Shown here one piece after another: positions 41,711 through 53,870 of a stretch of DNA of 64,000 nt. The notes below the pieces were generated by a model, which was given only the letters and a program-made list of their open reading frames with translations, had not been told where the DNA came from and made no database searches. The position numbers were made by a program, and so were the translations under genes. Every line of letters begins with the position of its first letter. Position 1 is the stretch's first letter. Origin of the DNA: Anabas testudineus (lineage: Eukaryota > Chordata > Actinopteri > Anabantiformes > Anabantidae); assembly GCF_900324465.2 (NCBI RefSeq), contig NC_046610.1, forward strand, positions 19,699,824 through 19,763,823. The letters run 5' to 3'.

Positions 41711-43729
41711 CCACCGGCTGCTGACTCGTCCTAGCAGTGAATCACCTAGTTACTAGATCTTAGTCCTAACACTGTATCGTACAGATCAATACTGTTGAAT
41801 CCGATATACAGAGATGAAATAAATCATCATAATAATGAAGGTGCACTCATACTGTGTGTTGGATCAAATCACAACTTGTTACAATGGTTATGGTTGATTG
41901 TTTTATTATTTTGTCATTTCATGTCCTAATGCACAAAGTTGTGCATTATTATAAAACGTTGTTATCACTTATTTAAATGTAACCCGACCCACTTTTCAAA
42001 TGTGCACCTGTGTTCTGATTTGATCTGAGCAAATAAAAGTATTTGTGTCCCTCATCAAACATGTGAGCAAACAGTTGTCTATACTATCAAAACAGCAACA
42101 TTAGCATTTATTTGGAGTTGTTGTCTTGACCATCTGGAAAAAAAGCAACTCACTCTTGGCTCCACAGATACATATACGTGAAAATCTGTCTCTTTATTTG
42201 TAAAAGAGACAAAAGGTTCATGTAACCTACTCTACCTGTCTACAACAGGTAGAGTAGACATGAAGTTTATTTAAAATGTTTTTTGTTGAAAACAGCTTCT
42301 TCTCTCATCTGGAGCAGTGAAATAAAAAGAAAGTTAAATAGTAGAACAGAAAAAAAAAATAAGGTAAGAACTCAAAAACTTTGTTCCATTGTGCCAAACA
42401 TCTGGTTAGGAATTTTTCAGAATTCATCTCCAGTAATATATAAAGCAAAGACTCGAAAAGAACATACTTATATAGTTATTCAAATCATCACAGAGTTTAT
42501 TTCAATGATGGCATAGTTCAATCATAAAATAAGGGGCAATATATACAGAATTCATCATTGGGTTAAATAACTTGCACTTTCTGGAGTTTAAAATTAAATA
42601 TATTAGATATAGTAAAACAATTTACAGTAACAGCTAATATATGATTACAATAAAAGCAAAGCAAATAATTACAATCATCTGTGTCTGAATCATGATTAAA
42701 ACAACATTACCACCAGGATCTTTCACCTTTTGGGTTATATAATGCCTCCACAATCTTTTAAGGCCTGCTTTCAAGAGAGTGAGACTGATTTCCATTAAAA
42801 CAACGTTAATCCAGCTGAGTCGACTCTGATCCAGTTAAGGGAAACACTTGGGCTGAAGGGATCTCTAGTCTGTTGCAGTCCAACACTCCAAAAAAAAAAA
42901 AAAAAAAAAAAAGCTGATTTGTCCACACAGGGAAAAAAATAACAACCAGATTGAAGCACCGATCTCATTTTTACAAGTAGAGCGAGTTAGTTTGACAAAC
43001 ACGTCCTCGATCACAGCCATAGAGACAGAGTTACTGTAGTTTACTTCCAGACATGAGGACAGTGCATGTAGCACTCAAACTGCTGCAGAGAAGACGCATT
43101 ATTAAAACTCAATACACTCGGAGAACAATGGAGGACAACAAACATTGAATTTATCACCAACCTAAAAACAAAGTCTCCACCAGATGTCCCAGTCTCAGTC
43201 TTGATAACACAAAAAGGTCCTCTTACAGTAAACTGCTACAAAGACATCGACATTCAAGTGGAATCAACTTTGCGGTGAGGCAAAACATTTAAAAGCAAAA
43301 CCAATGACGGCCAGAAAGCTTATTTATATCACCTGGCACCACCTGCCAAACCCTGGCTTCCACTTTATACACTTTGTTCTTCCCCCTGCTCAGCAAAGGG
43401 AAAACACAAGGTCCTTTAATTAGCTCTGTGGTAAGTCTCATAGAGTCATAGAACACAGTTTTCAATGAGTGGAAACAGAAAATATGCAACACATTACAGT
43501 AGAGGTCCTATACCATAACCATTATGAGTAGGTAAGGAGGGATGCAACTGGTTTAAGGTAGGGGGTCTTGGAGTTCAACACAGAAGGTATCTTGACAGAT
43601 ACAAGTGCCTTAAATTGAGAACCAAGGCATGTGTAAGGGGGGTTCAGTAACTTGGTGACGAGCCCCAAGCTGAACAGTGACTGACCTCCTGGTGGTCACT
43701 GGGAGAAAAAAAAAAACTGACATGCCATC
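41711..43729. other. Intergenic and zfyve27 3' UTR
   Basis: No coding sequence. Minus-strand poly(A) signals (TTTATT on the plus strand) occur at 42266-42271 and 42193-42198. A poly-A run lies at about 42892-42913 and a hairpin-forming inverted repeat at 42218-42264. Confidence 0.45.
42218..42264. repeat. Inverted repeat able to form a hairpin
   Basis: A perfect 13-bp pair (CTACTCTACCTGT at 42227-42239 and ACAGGTAGAGTAG at 42245-42257) has a 5-nt loop. After a 3-nt bulge the stem continues for seven more pairs (TTCATGT with ACATGAA). It sits beside possible minus-strand poly(A) signals of zfyve27. Confidence 0.7.
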
Positions 43730-46700
43730 TTACTGTGACTTGTTGAGAGAGGAATTACAAGTAGCACAAACAAATACAGTCTCTCTCTGAGCCTCCGGAG
43801 CTGAAAAACAAATAATACAAAGAGAGAAAAGTTCAGAGGAAGTGCAAGACTAACACAGGCAGAATTATGTGCCATGAAGAGACTGTCATGCCACATCAGT
43901 TTATAAATGTGTCTAAAAATTAAATATGGTCTCTAATTCATTTTGTTTTTGTTTTTGTCTTACCTGTTGCACCCATGCACGATCTCAGCACCTTGAAGGA
44001 ACAGCATCGTGAACAGAAGCTGTTACCACAGTTACTGCAGTTCCTCTGCAATAGGAAGAGACATCATGTTGAAGCTCGTGCCAAAAGAAAAGTAAGACCA
44101 AATTAAATGATGACGTGACGCCTAAATATATCGCCAATTCCTGTCACAAGTTTTCAGCCTCACCCTTTTCTTCAACACTGAGAAGACGGCATTGCAGCTA
44201 GAACAGTTGCCTGTGGAGACAAAGAAACAGCCACAAACAGAAGAAACACAGAAGAAAAGAGTTAGAGAGATATGATGCTAAAAGAGAGACTCTGCTTTCA
44301 ACTCTCGGGTAATCATTAAAAAAAGAAATAAATCAGAGGATGAGTCAGAGCAGACTGACCTGTGCTGGTGGTGGGGTAGCGTTTACGCAGTCTCTCTGTC
44401 AGCTTGGACACTTTGCTGCGTATTGGTTCATTGCGGCTTAGGAGACCATTTTCAGAGATGGTGTCATACTCTGGAGCTGTAAGAGGTCCGTCGTCGTCCT
44501 CCTGAGGGACAGTGAGGAGGAGGGAGGAGTGGGATGAACAAAAGAAGAAAAGAACAGAGTTACATACCGTTACTGCTACAGTAGTTAGTGTTGGGCTTTT
44601 AAGGTACAAGAACTTGGACAGAAGACAGAGCAGAACTCACTAGCAGCTAAACTGGATGAAATTCACAGTGCTAATTTTCAGCCAGTTTAACTAACAGATG
44701 TTTGGCAAATAAACACAGGTGAAAAATACATGCATTTATTCTCAAAACACAAAAATCAAGCTGTGTTAAATCTGCCAAACATAACACCACACCCTTCACA
44801 CTCCTGAGAAAACAACAACTCATTTTACTCTTGTACTGCTGAGTCTACAAGGATTTATATATCTATACCTTCCTACAGATTAACCAAGGAAGACTTGGCT
44901 AGGTCATCAGTTCAGTACATCTTAATTCACTGAAAGACAACGACGACTTCATAGGACAGTCCAGAAGACGATCAGAGAGTACTGTATGATAATCAAGGAG
45001 AAAAGATTTTTCTTGCTAAAGAAATCCATCCATGCTCAACAAACTGGTCTTTTAGGGAACAGGACAACCTGTTTGTGTGTGTTGAACAATGGAGAGCGAC
45101 TTAGGAGAAGGTAACAACTACACAAAATCAAAAATCAACGAGGTCCAAGAGTCTGGGACCACATTAAAAATCTGTGTTTAAAAGGGGCCAAATCAGGCTC
45201 TTGAGAAAATGAAACCAAAAATATCTCACCAGGCAAAACACTTGTTCATGACATGCTTTCAATCTGACACACGCTACAAAACATTAATACATCTAACGTA
45301 TTGAAATGGTTTGGGAAAGGAAAAGCAAATGTACCATTTCTAATGAAGACAGCCAGTCATGCAGGCTAGAAATGTATGAGCGTGTAAACAGAAGTATTAC
45401 ATTACTACATACCTCAAACATATAAACTATCACTAACATGCCAGGAGGACAAACACATGAAGGCATATATGGATGGAGGGCTCTGGGAAATCGACTTACC
45501 ACTAAGCCCAAAGAGGTTTCCTTTTCAGGAAGCAGAACACATGAAAACAACATTACCCTACGAGCACCCACAACCGTGCTTCACCTCACACAAGCTTACA
45601 GCACATGAAGGCATCGATCATGTGTCAAGTAGGTCTATGGTGTTTGTTTTATTTGGTGGCAGTGCACTAGCCTCTTCTACACAAAGTGAGGCAACACTCA
45701 CCTGCAGGGAAACTGAATTTTCCTGTAGGAAACAAACAAACAGCAGTAACAGCTAAAACATCATGAGCATGTGAATGTTGACATCATTCACTAGCTACTT
45801 CGTTCAATCAAATATTGCTGTACGTCTTAACAAATGAGACACAGGCTTAAATTGTTGGGAAATATTTGTTCTCTGGCTGAGGATGACGTGATGCTTAGAT
45901 TCTTTCATGTCTGTACATCAAATATGAAGCTACAGCCAGTGTTGTTTGTACACAGATTAAACAACTTGATATTATGAGTTGATTTGAGCCAGACTTGCTG
46001 TTCCCTACAGTTTCCAGTCTTTATGTTAAGCTAACAAGCTACTTGCTACACGTTTATGATGTAAAGACTGGGAACTCTGAGGAGATGTAACTGAAATGTA
46101 GACCATTACATTTAGAACTGTATTTACCTCTATAGCATCCTTAAATTCATCATCAGGTTCTGCCTCTTCCGCTTCCTCCACACTGCCAGGAGACAAGTCC
46201 TGCCATCAAGAACATTCAGTAAAAAAACACATTAACATAACAATGCTGAGCTATAATCAATTTCAACTGTTCAGTGAAGCAGGAGGATTTCAAATAATAA
46301 TCCCTTTAAATATTTATAAAATATGAATAATCAAGATTCAATGTGCAAAATAAATATTTATCCCATAGTGAAACTAATATAATTAGAAGTCTCTGGTCAA
46401 CTGACTAAACCTGAGTCTGTGGATGTTCAGTACCATTTTGAATGAAAGTATAGGATAACTGGCACAGGAAGATTATAGGCATGGTTGGTTTTATTGTAAA
46501 TCAGAAACATTAAATCCTAGTATTTAAAGTTACATGCACTTTTTTCCAACCTCTCACCTCCAGACTAGTTGGTGTGGGGGTCTGGTCCTGCAGGTTCCCT
46601 TGTTCCTGTTCTTCACACAACCTCTCTGACGCTTTGGTCTGGCCTATGTGGAAGAACTTCCTAAGGTCCAACAAAACTGAAACCACACGAGCAATCAACC

Positions 46701-49700
46701 TTCCTTTAGCTTTTACCACAAAAGGTGGTAGTCACCCTTCTTCTCTCATTCAAGACAAACTGACCTCTGCAGAAGTCCCTGTTCCACAGGAAGACGGCGC
46801 TGTTGAGCCCAGCAAGTACCCAACCCACGGGAGCAACATAGAACAGACACACCACTATCAACATCCCTCCATAGAACCTGGATGGAGATATTATAGAGGT
46901 CACACTCAACTCATATCGGTTAGTGATCAGTCAGCTGATCAAAGACAGTTAAATTAGCTGTTTACTCGAGTTACCCAACATGTTCCAGAACATGGTGGGT
47001 AACTCGAGGCCTAATGAAGTTACAACATGAAAAGTCCTTCCAGTGTCACAGAGTTGAACACTACAGTTCTCCTTTTCACTAAGCTTATATCAAATATTAT
47101 TTTATTTGCTTTAAAGTAATCACATAATGCAGGTTACATTTCATTCACGCAAATATTGGTTCTAGTAAATCCACAAATGTGACAACATCAGCACAGTGAC
47201 AAATGAATGAGAGATGATAAACAAAGGATGAAAGTCCCAGATGTTGAGTAGTGACTACTCAAGTACAGGCGATACTGGGTTTAGGTGTGTGTGTGTGTGT
47301 GGGTGGGTGGGTGTACACGTTGTTCAGCAAGGCATTTAGTTGTGATAGTTAGGGCACAGGGTGGTGAACTGCATTATTTCAATGAGTGTGCTTCCTACTA
47401 TTGAAAGTTTGTTTACATGTACACTCCCCTGCAAAAGTATTGGAACAGTGAGGCCAGTTCCTTTATCTTTGCTGTAGACTGAAAACATTTGGGTTTGACA
47501 GCAAAGGATGAATATGTGACAGAAGATCAACATTTCCAGGTGTTTACATCTGGATCTGATACAGAAAGTAGAAGATAGCACCTTTTGTTTGAAGACACCC
47601 ATTTTTTTTATGTACCGTATTTTCCATGCTATAGGGCGTTCTGGATTATAAGGCGCACTGTCATTGAATAATCTATTTTTGAACTTTTTTCACATGCGCA
47701 CCAGACTAAAAGGCGCATTAAGCGAAACAAAACAGTCAGATAAGTCAGTCAGTCAAACTTTATTCAACGCGTTCACCATAACTTCCAAACTTGTTCAGTT
47801 GTAACGAGTGAAAAAAACAAAAAACAAAACAAAACAGAAAACACACAATCTGAGGCCGCTAAAGTCGTACTTGAATAAATTCATATATAAGGCACTCTGG
47901 ATTATAAGGCGCACTGTCGTTTTTGAGAAGATTGAAGGCTTTTAACTGTGCCCTATAGCACGGAAAATACAATAAGCAAAAGTACTGGAACATGTGACAG
48001 TTGTGTCCTATTACACTGATCATTCATACTACGCTCAGTTCCACATTTGAGTTTTGCATTTATAGTTAAGAGGTGTAACCAACATGAAAACCAGAGATGG
48101 AAAATCAATCAGAGGCATTGCACAAACCTTGACGTTAACCAGTATAAATAACCATTTCAAATATCCTGAAGAAAGAAGCCACTGGTGTACTGAGTAACAG
48201 ACGTCAAAAGGGTAGAAAAACAACAGTAGTTTACTCCAAAAACACTGTGAGAGCTGTAACAACTGTTAGTAAGATCAGCAACAACCTCCAGACGGCAGGA
48301 GTGAAGGTTTCACAATCTACTGTTCACATAAGGCTACATGAACAAAAGTACAGAGGCTACGCCAGAAAATGCAAACTATTCATTAGCAAGACGAACAGGA
48401 AGACCAGGCCGGAATTTGACAAAAAGTACAGAATGAAATATTCTTGGACAAAGTTTTATGGGCAGATGTGACAAAGCTGAACCTTTACCAAAGTAATAGA
48501 AAATCCAAACATTTGGAGAAAGAAAGGATCTGTTCATGACCCTAAGCATACAAGCTCATCTATGAAACACAGTAGAGGTAATGTTACGGCTTCTTCTGGA
48601 ACAGGCTTATTATTATGATTGATCATGAAACGCATAATAGCAGCACCAAGATGAACTTTTGTCTGCCAATGTAAAGAAAGATGCAACCAAACTGACTGGG
48701 AGATCCTGTATCATGCAGCAAGATAATGACCCAAAACACACAGCCAAAACAACACTGGACAAGTCTCCAGACTTAAACCCTATAGAACATTTTACCTGCT
48801 AAAGGAGACTGAAGGGAGTAACCATTACAGGCAAAGCATTAAGTCTTATTCATTTTAATCTATTTTAACAATCTGTTCCAATATTTTTGCTCACATGAAA
48901 AATGGGTGGGTTCAAACTAAAAGTGCTATATTCTAAGTTGTGTATCGGATCCAGATGTAAAGCTGAAATGTTGCTCTTTTGTTGTTGTTGGACATTTAGT
49001 CGTGATGGTCAATAATGGGGTAAAGGGAAAGGGAATTTATGTCAATGAGCAGCCCTGAAACTAGAGAAAGGATGTGTGCATGCACTTGTACAAATACAGA
49101 CCTTGACGACTTGGTGTGGTTATCCCAGTAGAGAACTTTGTAAATAGCTTCTGCTGACTGACAAGCAGTGGACAGCATGTCATCCAGGAGCTTCAACCTG
49201 GTCAAAATAGCCTCCAGGTTAAAATATAGTCTTTCTAAAAGATTTTGCAGATGTGTGTTTTGGTGAGTAATAGTTTATGAAAAGTCCACAGAACCCAGAA
49301 CCCTTAAGCATTTGAAAAGCTGTAACAAACAAATATTTACAAAAATATTTGTGACTTTAAGGCAACACCACAACACCAAATCAAGTGGTGTTTTACAGTA
49401 CAGATTTTGGTTTAAATGCAAAAAAACACCATAGACAGGTGCCCAAAAAGATTACAGATTGTACATTCAACTTGAACAACTAATGGATAAGTTGATATAA
49501 AAAAATGTTGAGTTCCAACTGAAGCCAATTTTTTTAGCCTGTCTATTTATATAAATAAGGCCAAAACATTTGTAGAATTAGCACCTTTCTTACAGTTTCA
49601 ACAAAAACGTAAAAGTAGAATTCATGGTAGAGCTGCTGTATTGGATTACATTAGATTGCATATGTGTACTTAATAAAGTGGTCAGTGAGTGTATTTTTCA

Positions 49701-50516
49701 ATCACAAATACATAATTTTTAGCAGGACATCACATTTGGCTTCAAGAAATATAATCTTGTTTCCTACCATGTAGATTCATTTATAATGAAAATAATAATT
49801 TATTGTCACCATGCAGTGTGTCTCTTACAGGTCTTTAACTTCCATCATGGCCTCCTGTTTGGTGAGGTGCACTGTCTGCAGGTCTCTGCGATGCACAGCA
49901 TGAAAACCCCTCCTCTGGAGCTCAGCTTCGGATGTTCTGCCCCGACACCTGTCCTGCAGGTAACCCAGGGCAGCAGGAGCGGACACTGCCACCACACCCA
50001 GAGAGAACCAACCCACTGACACCAGAGAGGCAGAAACAACCATGAGTTCATAAATTATGTAAGCCCCTTTTAAAGCACCAAACAGAAACTGGATCAATAT
50101 TAATGGCCGTTTGTATCTTACCTTCACTAACAGTGCAGAAGAAGACATTAAGAAATATACAGACAAGCAGAGAGCACAGCGGCATCTTCCATCTGTGGGA
50201 TGACAGTGAATACTGAAGTAAAAGAACAGCTTCCTGTCATTACTGACCAATATGTGATATGATGCTCAAACAGGACACAGACAAACATGCATACACACCC
50301 TAAGAGGAAACTGCTCAGCTCCACTGCATCTATAACTGGTTTAAGAAACAAAGTCATTCTCTTATAGGACACAACCATGTTGAAGAGGTCAAAGTTTTGT
50401 GTGCAACGTGGGCTCCCCAACTCAGAGGCATCAGGAGACCCAGGAGTCTCTTTGGATAACGTGTGCACCAGCTCCCCCCGTTCCCCTGCACCGTGTGAGG
50501 ACTCCTGGGACATCAT
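43730..50516 (-). CDS. zfyve27: Protrudin (zinc finger FYVE domain-containing protein 27)
   Basis: Exons on the minus strand: 50516-50299, 50192-50122, 50015-49829, 49197-49102, 46877-46765, 46676-46558, 46199-46128, 45722-45702, 44501-44360, 44210-44164, 44045-43964, 43800-43730; in frame, 412 residues, as in human (about 411). Protrudin is an ER membrane protein that binds VAP, Rab11, spastin and kinesin-1 and drives endosome transport into neurites. A conserved N-terminal block (NFDLFNMVVSYKRMTLFLKP) precedes a hydrophobic pair (about 75-115) and a membrane hairpin (YGGMLIVVCLFYVAPVGWVL). The FFAT motif DDEFKDAIE binds VAP, followed by a 7-residue microexon ENSVSLQ, SKLTERLRKRYP, and the C-terminal FYVE-like finger (NCSSCNAVFSVLKKRRNC, CGNSFCSRCCSFKV, FVCATCNSSL), non-canonical as in mammals. 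A non-coding exon probably ends at plus 51228. The first in-frame ATG after the acceptor was used. Confidence 0.93.
46965..47008. repeat. 44-bp near-perfect palindrome in zfyve27 intron
   Basis: CTCGAGTTACCCAACATGTTC (46965-46985) pairs with 46988-47008 with a single mismatch and only a 2-nt spacer. Short TGATCA repeats lie just to the left (46923-46941). Confidence 0.85.
47420..48980 (+). mobile_element. Tc1/mariner element, decayed, with a nested insertion
   Basis: The left end is TACACTCCCCTGCAAAAGTA followed by TTGGAACAG. The right part carries the inverted counterpart CTGTTCCAATATTTTTGCTC (about 48871-48890) and further long-TIR sequence to about 48980; the outermost right end is missing. 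The middle has Tc1 transposase remnants: a frame at 48247-48471 (SKISNNLQTAGVKVSQSTV) and DNA near 48720 matching the catalytic-region phrase QQDNDPKHTA. Several stops and shifts are visible, so it is inactive. A different element interrupts it at 47614-47970. It lies inside a zfyve27 intron, in the opposite sense to the gene. Confidence 0.75.
47614..47970. mobile_element. Small non-autonomous DNA transposon nested in the Tc1 copy
   Basis: The terminal inverted repeats pair GTATTTTCCATGCTATAGGG (left, 47617 onward) with CCCTATAGCACGGAAAATAC (right, 47951-47970). The phrase GGATTATAAGGCGCACTGTC occurs near both ends as a direct subterminal repeat. No coding sequence. The ATAAGGCGCAC family is common in fish; its superfamily was not assigned by eye. 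Confidence 0.65.
49560..49693 (+). mobile_element. 3' remnant of a DNA transposon (AATAAAGTGG...GAGTGTA end)
   Basis: TTGCATATGTGTACTTAATA, AAGTGGTCAGTGAGTGTA and the preceding GCACCTTTCTTACAG / GAGCTGCTGTATTGG phrases resemble the terminal part of a fish Tc1/mariner-type family. Only one end is present. Confidence 0.4.
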
Positions 50517-51227
50517 TCCTGTACATGTGATAAAAAAAAAGACACAGGCACGATTCAAATGTTGAAAAGTGAAAAGGCAAAAATATTGAAAACCTGCTCC
50601 CACTACAAAACAGATATGCCCTGATCCCTCCCTGACATCTTAAATACAAACCCAAGCTATTTGTGCAGATAACGGGAGCAGTGCCCCAGACAGCTCAGTG
50701 TTTTGTTGTGGAACTCGTAAATATGTATCTACAATTACAAGTGATACACATATTATAATGCCAAGTCATATTTTATAAAGCACTGCAGCACTGTCTGGTT
50801 CAGACTTTACAGAAAGGTCTACAGTTACAATAGAAGTGCAGTGAACTACAACATTTTTATTTAAAGATAGCACACAAGAACCCCTGAACGCATCACTGAC
50901 ATGGCCTGGGGATACCAGCCCCTTCATATTAAAACATTATGATCACCGCTCTGTAGCTATTGAATAACGTAACTTTGTTTTTAAACCCAAGTTAAGCTAA
51001 CACGGAGCTAGGCAGGGCTCACTGGGCCTCAGCATGATCCTTTTGCAAACTATGAACGGCCTCTGAAAGAAGCTCCAACAACAAACCACGTCTCCATCAA
51101 TCAGCGCCGATAACTGATCTGGACCGTGAGATGCTGTCACACAGCAAACTTCACTTCTTGCACACTGCTCTTGGCCTTGTCGCGCTAATGCCAGTGCAGC
51201 TAACATTAGCTGGCGACGACAACTTAC

Positions 51228-51320
51228 ACCGAGCTGAGTGTCCACAAACAGACAACTTGTGAAGCAGCAGCGGCGGCGACGAGCTCAGGAGAAACTAGCG
51301 AGTCCCACCGACATCGTCAG
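51228..51320 (-). promoter_or_regulatory. Probable non-coding first exon and promoter of zfyve27
   Basis: On the minus strand GAGCTCGGT is followed by a consensus donor GTAAGTTG (plus 51220-51227), and the next acceptor lies just before the zfyve27 ATG. The surrounding 51180-51500 is CpG-rich. A 101-codon minus-strand frame and a 61-codon plus-strand frame here have no recognisable content. Confidence 0.4.
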
Positions 51321-51600
51321 CCTGGAGGAAGGAAGAGCCTCCAAATGCAACTGGCCTGGTCAACATGTCATGTATGAGCAGTAACCTCTCAGGACGAAGC
51401 GGTTTACGGTGCTGTCGGCTTGTCTGCAGAGAAAACTGCCGGGTGAAGCAGCTATTTGTTTGTGGACGCCTGCTCAACGGGGCTAGCTTTGTTAGCTCCG
51501 TCCGGCTCAGGTTCACATCCGCTTCCTCATCCAGGCCAAGTAATAGATGACAGATAAGAGGGCATGAGGATGTCCGATAGAGTCGTTCAGACAGTAGCAT

Positions 51601-53870
51601 GATATGAAACTTCCTGATATTGACATGTTGTAATCTCTAAGAGTGGAAGACGAAATTTTTGATTATGCGGAAAAAGCAATCACAACTAATATCCAAATGT
51701 ATAGCAAGTGCTAAATTAGAGATATTTTTCAAGGTTTAAAAAGTCTTATTTAATAATTTCATGTCTGATGTCTATCCTTTTTAACTTTTTATTTTAAAAG
51801 CTTAACTAGACCTACTACATAGTCAATAAAAACCCCAGTTACAAGTTTAGTTTTATCAAGTTGTATTTTGCACTGCAACTGGCTTTTTCTTTATTAGAGA
51901 TGCCACAAAATCATATCTGCACCCTATGTATGAAATTAAACCTCCTCCTTCACAAAAACCATCATGTCTACAACCTACTGCACATACAGCACAGGACATC
52001 TTTCTATAGAGAGAGGTGCAAACATTCAACAGAAGAATAAACACAACATCTATTTTTGAGCAGATGATGACTTTAATGATAAACCTTGTAATACAGTGCC
52101 TCGTTGAAAGCTGTGTAGCAGTTACAGAACATGTCAGCAGGAAACACGAGTGTCCTGGTTAACCAGCAGTGCACGGGGGAGGCCATCATGTGACTGAAGG
52201 AGAAGCACACATCCCCACACAGCAAGAGAATATGGATGAGAAGCGATACAAAAAATTATATATACAGTTGAGCAAGCATGCACACACAAACACAAAAGTA
52301 TAAACTGCCTCTATTTACTTATTAACACATCCAGCCAGTCTACTGAATTGGCAGACAGACAGGTGTGATGGGACATTACCATCTCTTAGGAAACCTAATG
52401 AAATCATTTGGCAGCTGCAGCAAGTTCATGCAGTAGGTAGATCATCTTTTAGACCATCATACAGAATCACAGGGCTCTTTAGGCAGATGAATAGCTGTGA
52501 TGTTTCTTATATGACACACCTGCAAAAATCTAGTGGTGTGCTTGAGAGAGAGCTTCAGTGAGGAAGGGAAGAGTGGAAAAAGTAACTGTTGAGCCAAGCA
52601 AGTGTTAGTAGTAGTAGTAAATCAATACTGTATCATTGTCAAACTGTATTTCACTTATTTTGTCTTTGCAGTATAACTAAAAGTCAATCAGAGGCTTGAA
52701 TTAAACACGAAAAAAGGGCCAAAGGAAGAACAAACAGCGTTAACACCAGCTGTCAGAGTACATCCTGTTTAACTAATACTGACCTTTTCCTAACTCTGCT
52801 CCTTGAGGTGAGGATTCTGAATATTAGACTTTAGTGCCAGTGATTTTCTTTGTCCATCATAAAACAAATAATTAAATGGCACTTGGAATTACATTCAAAC
52901 CTTTAACACACAAATCATTTCAGTAAGTATGACTGAGCTGTTGTATACAGTACACCTACACTGACTTCAAGTTAATCAAATGAGTTCCTGTAACAAAAAG
53001 TGGACAGAGGCCATATTGCAGAGCTGCTGCTTCCTAAGTGGGTGCTCTTAAAACAATATGGGACATTTCACCTGCTAGATATATGTGACAACAGTCCAAA
53101 CAAGAGAGACCTGCTGACTTATATACAGTCCCCTCAAAAAGTATTGGAACGGCAAGGCCACTTAATTTGTCTTTGCTGCATTTGGGTTTAAGATCAAAAA
53201 GATGAATATGATGCAAAAATTGGCAAATTTTCAGCTTTTGACGGATCACCCAGTTTTTAAGAGAACCAAAGCACTGGAACCTGTGACTGCCAGATGTGTC
53301 CTGTGAGACTGTTCAAACTCTAAATATCTCCAAATGACTGCTCTTGGTTTTAGTTTTGGGTTTTACCTGAGAAGAAGGAAAACAACAAAATCTGACGGCA
53401 GAAGCTTTGTGAAAGCTGTGAAGAATACTTCAAAAACAACCTCAGTGGCATCACCAACAACCTCCACAGAGCAGAAATACAGAGGCCGCACCACAAGATG
53501 TAGAACCTCCATCAGCATTAAGAACCTGAACGCAAAGTAGAAAAGTACAGTTCAGAAAAGCCTTCGTGTGATTCTCTCATCTTTTGATATTAAACCCTGA
53601 GTTTTCAGTGTACAGCAAACAAATTAAGCAGCTTTTAGATTAGACCACTATGTCATACATGTGAACCACTAATAGCTCCAAAGTGTGATATTGATGGTCT
53701 ATAAAATGTTGCTAATGCATCCCTGTTTGCTGATTTATATATAACTGTACTACGATTCAAAAGCCTGCCTGTTGTCTGTTAGGTGCTTATAATAATGTAT
53801 ATTTCACATATGTGAGCATGAGATAAAATCATGTTCTCTTGTCAACTTGAGCACTGTTCAGAGCTGCACT
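51601..53870. other. Intergenic between zfyve27 and the zinc-finger gene
   Basis: AT-rich. It probably includes the zinc-finger gene's 3' UTR at the right and holds one deleted Tc1 copy (53124-53630). No gene recognised; in particular nothing resembling MARVELD1. Confidence 0.45.
53124..53630 (+). mobile_element. Internally deleted Tc1/mariner element
   Basis: The left end TACAGTCCCCTCAAAAAGTA with TTGGAACGGCAAGGCCAC is the same family as the copy at 47420-48980. The right part near 53577-53630 (CATCTTTTGATATTAAACCC, then CAGTGTACAGCAAA) is the inverted match of the left (GGGTTTAAGATCAAAAAGATG). A transposase scrap lies at about 53400-53530. Inactive. Confidence 0.65.

Noticed and set aside
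51295-51600. 101-codon minus-strand frame and an overlapping plus-strand frame in a CpG-rich region near the zfyve27 first exon
   Set aside because: No recognisable protein, no splice context; open because of GC-rich promoter composition.
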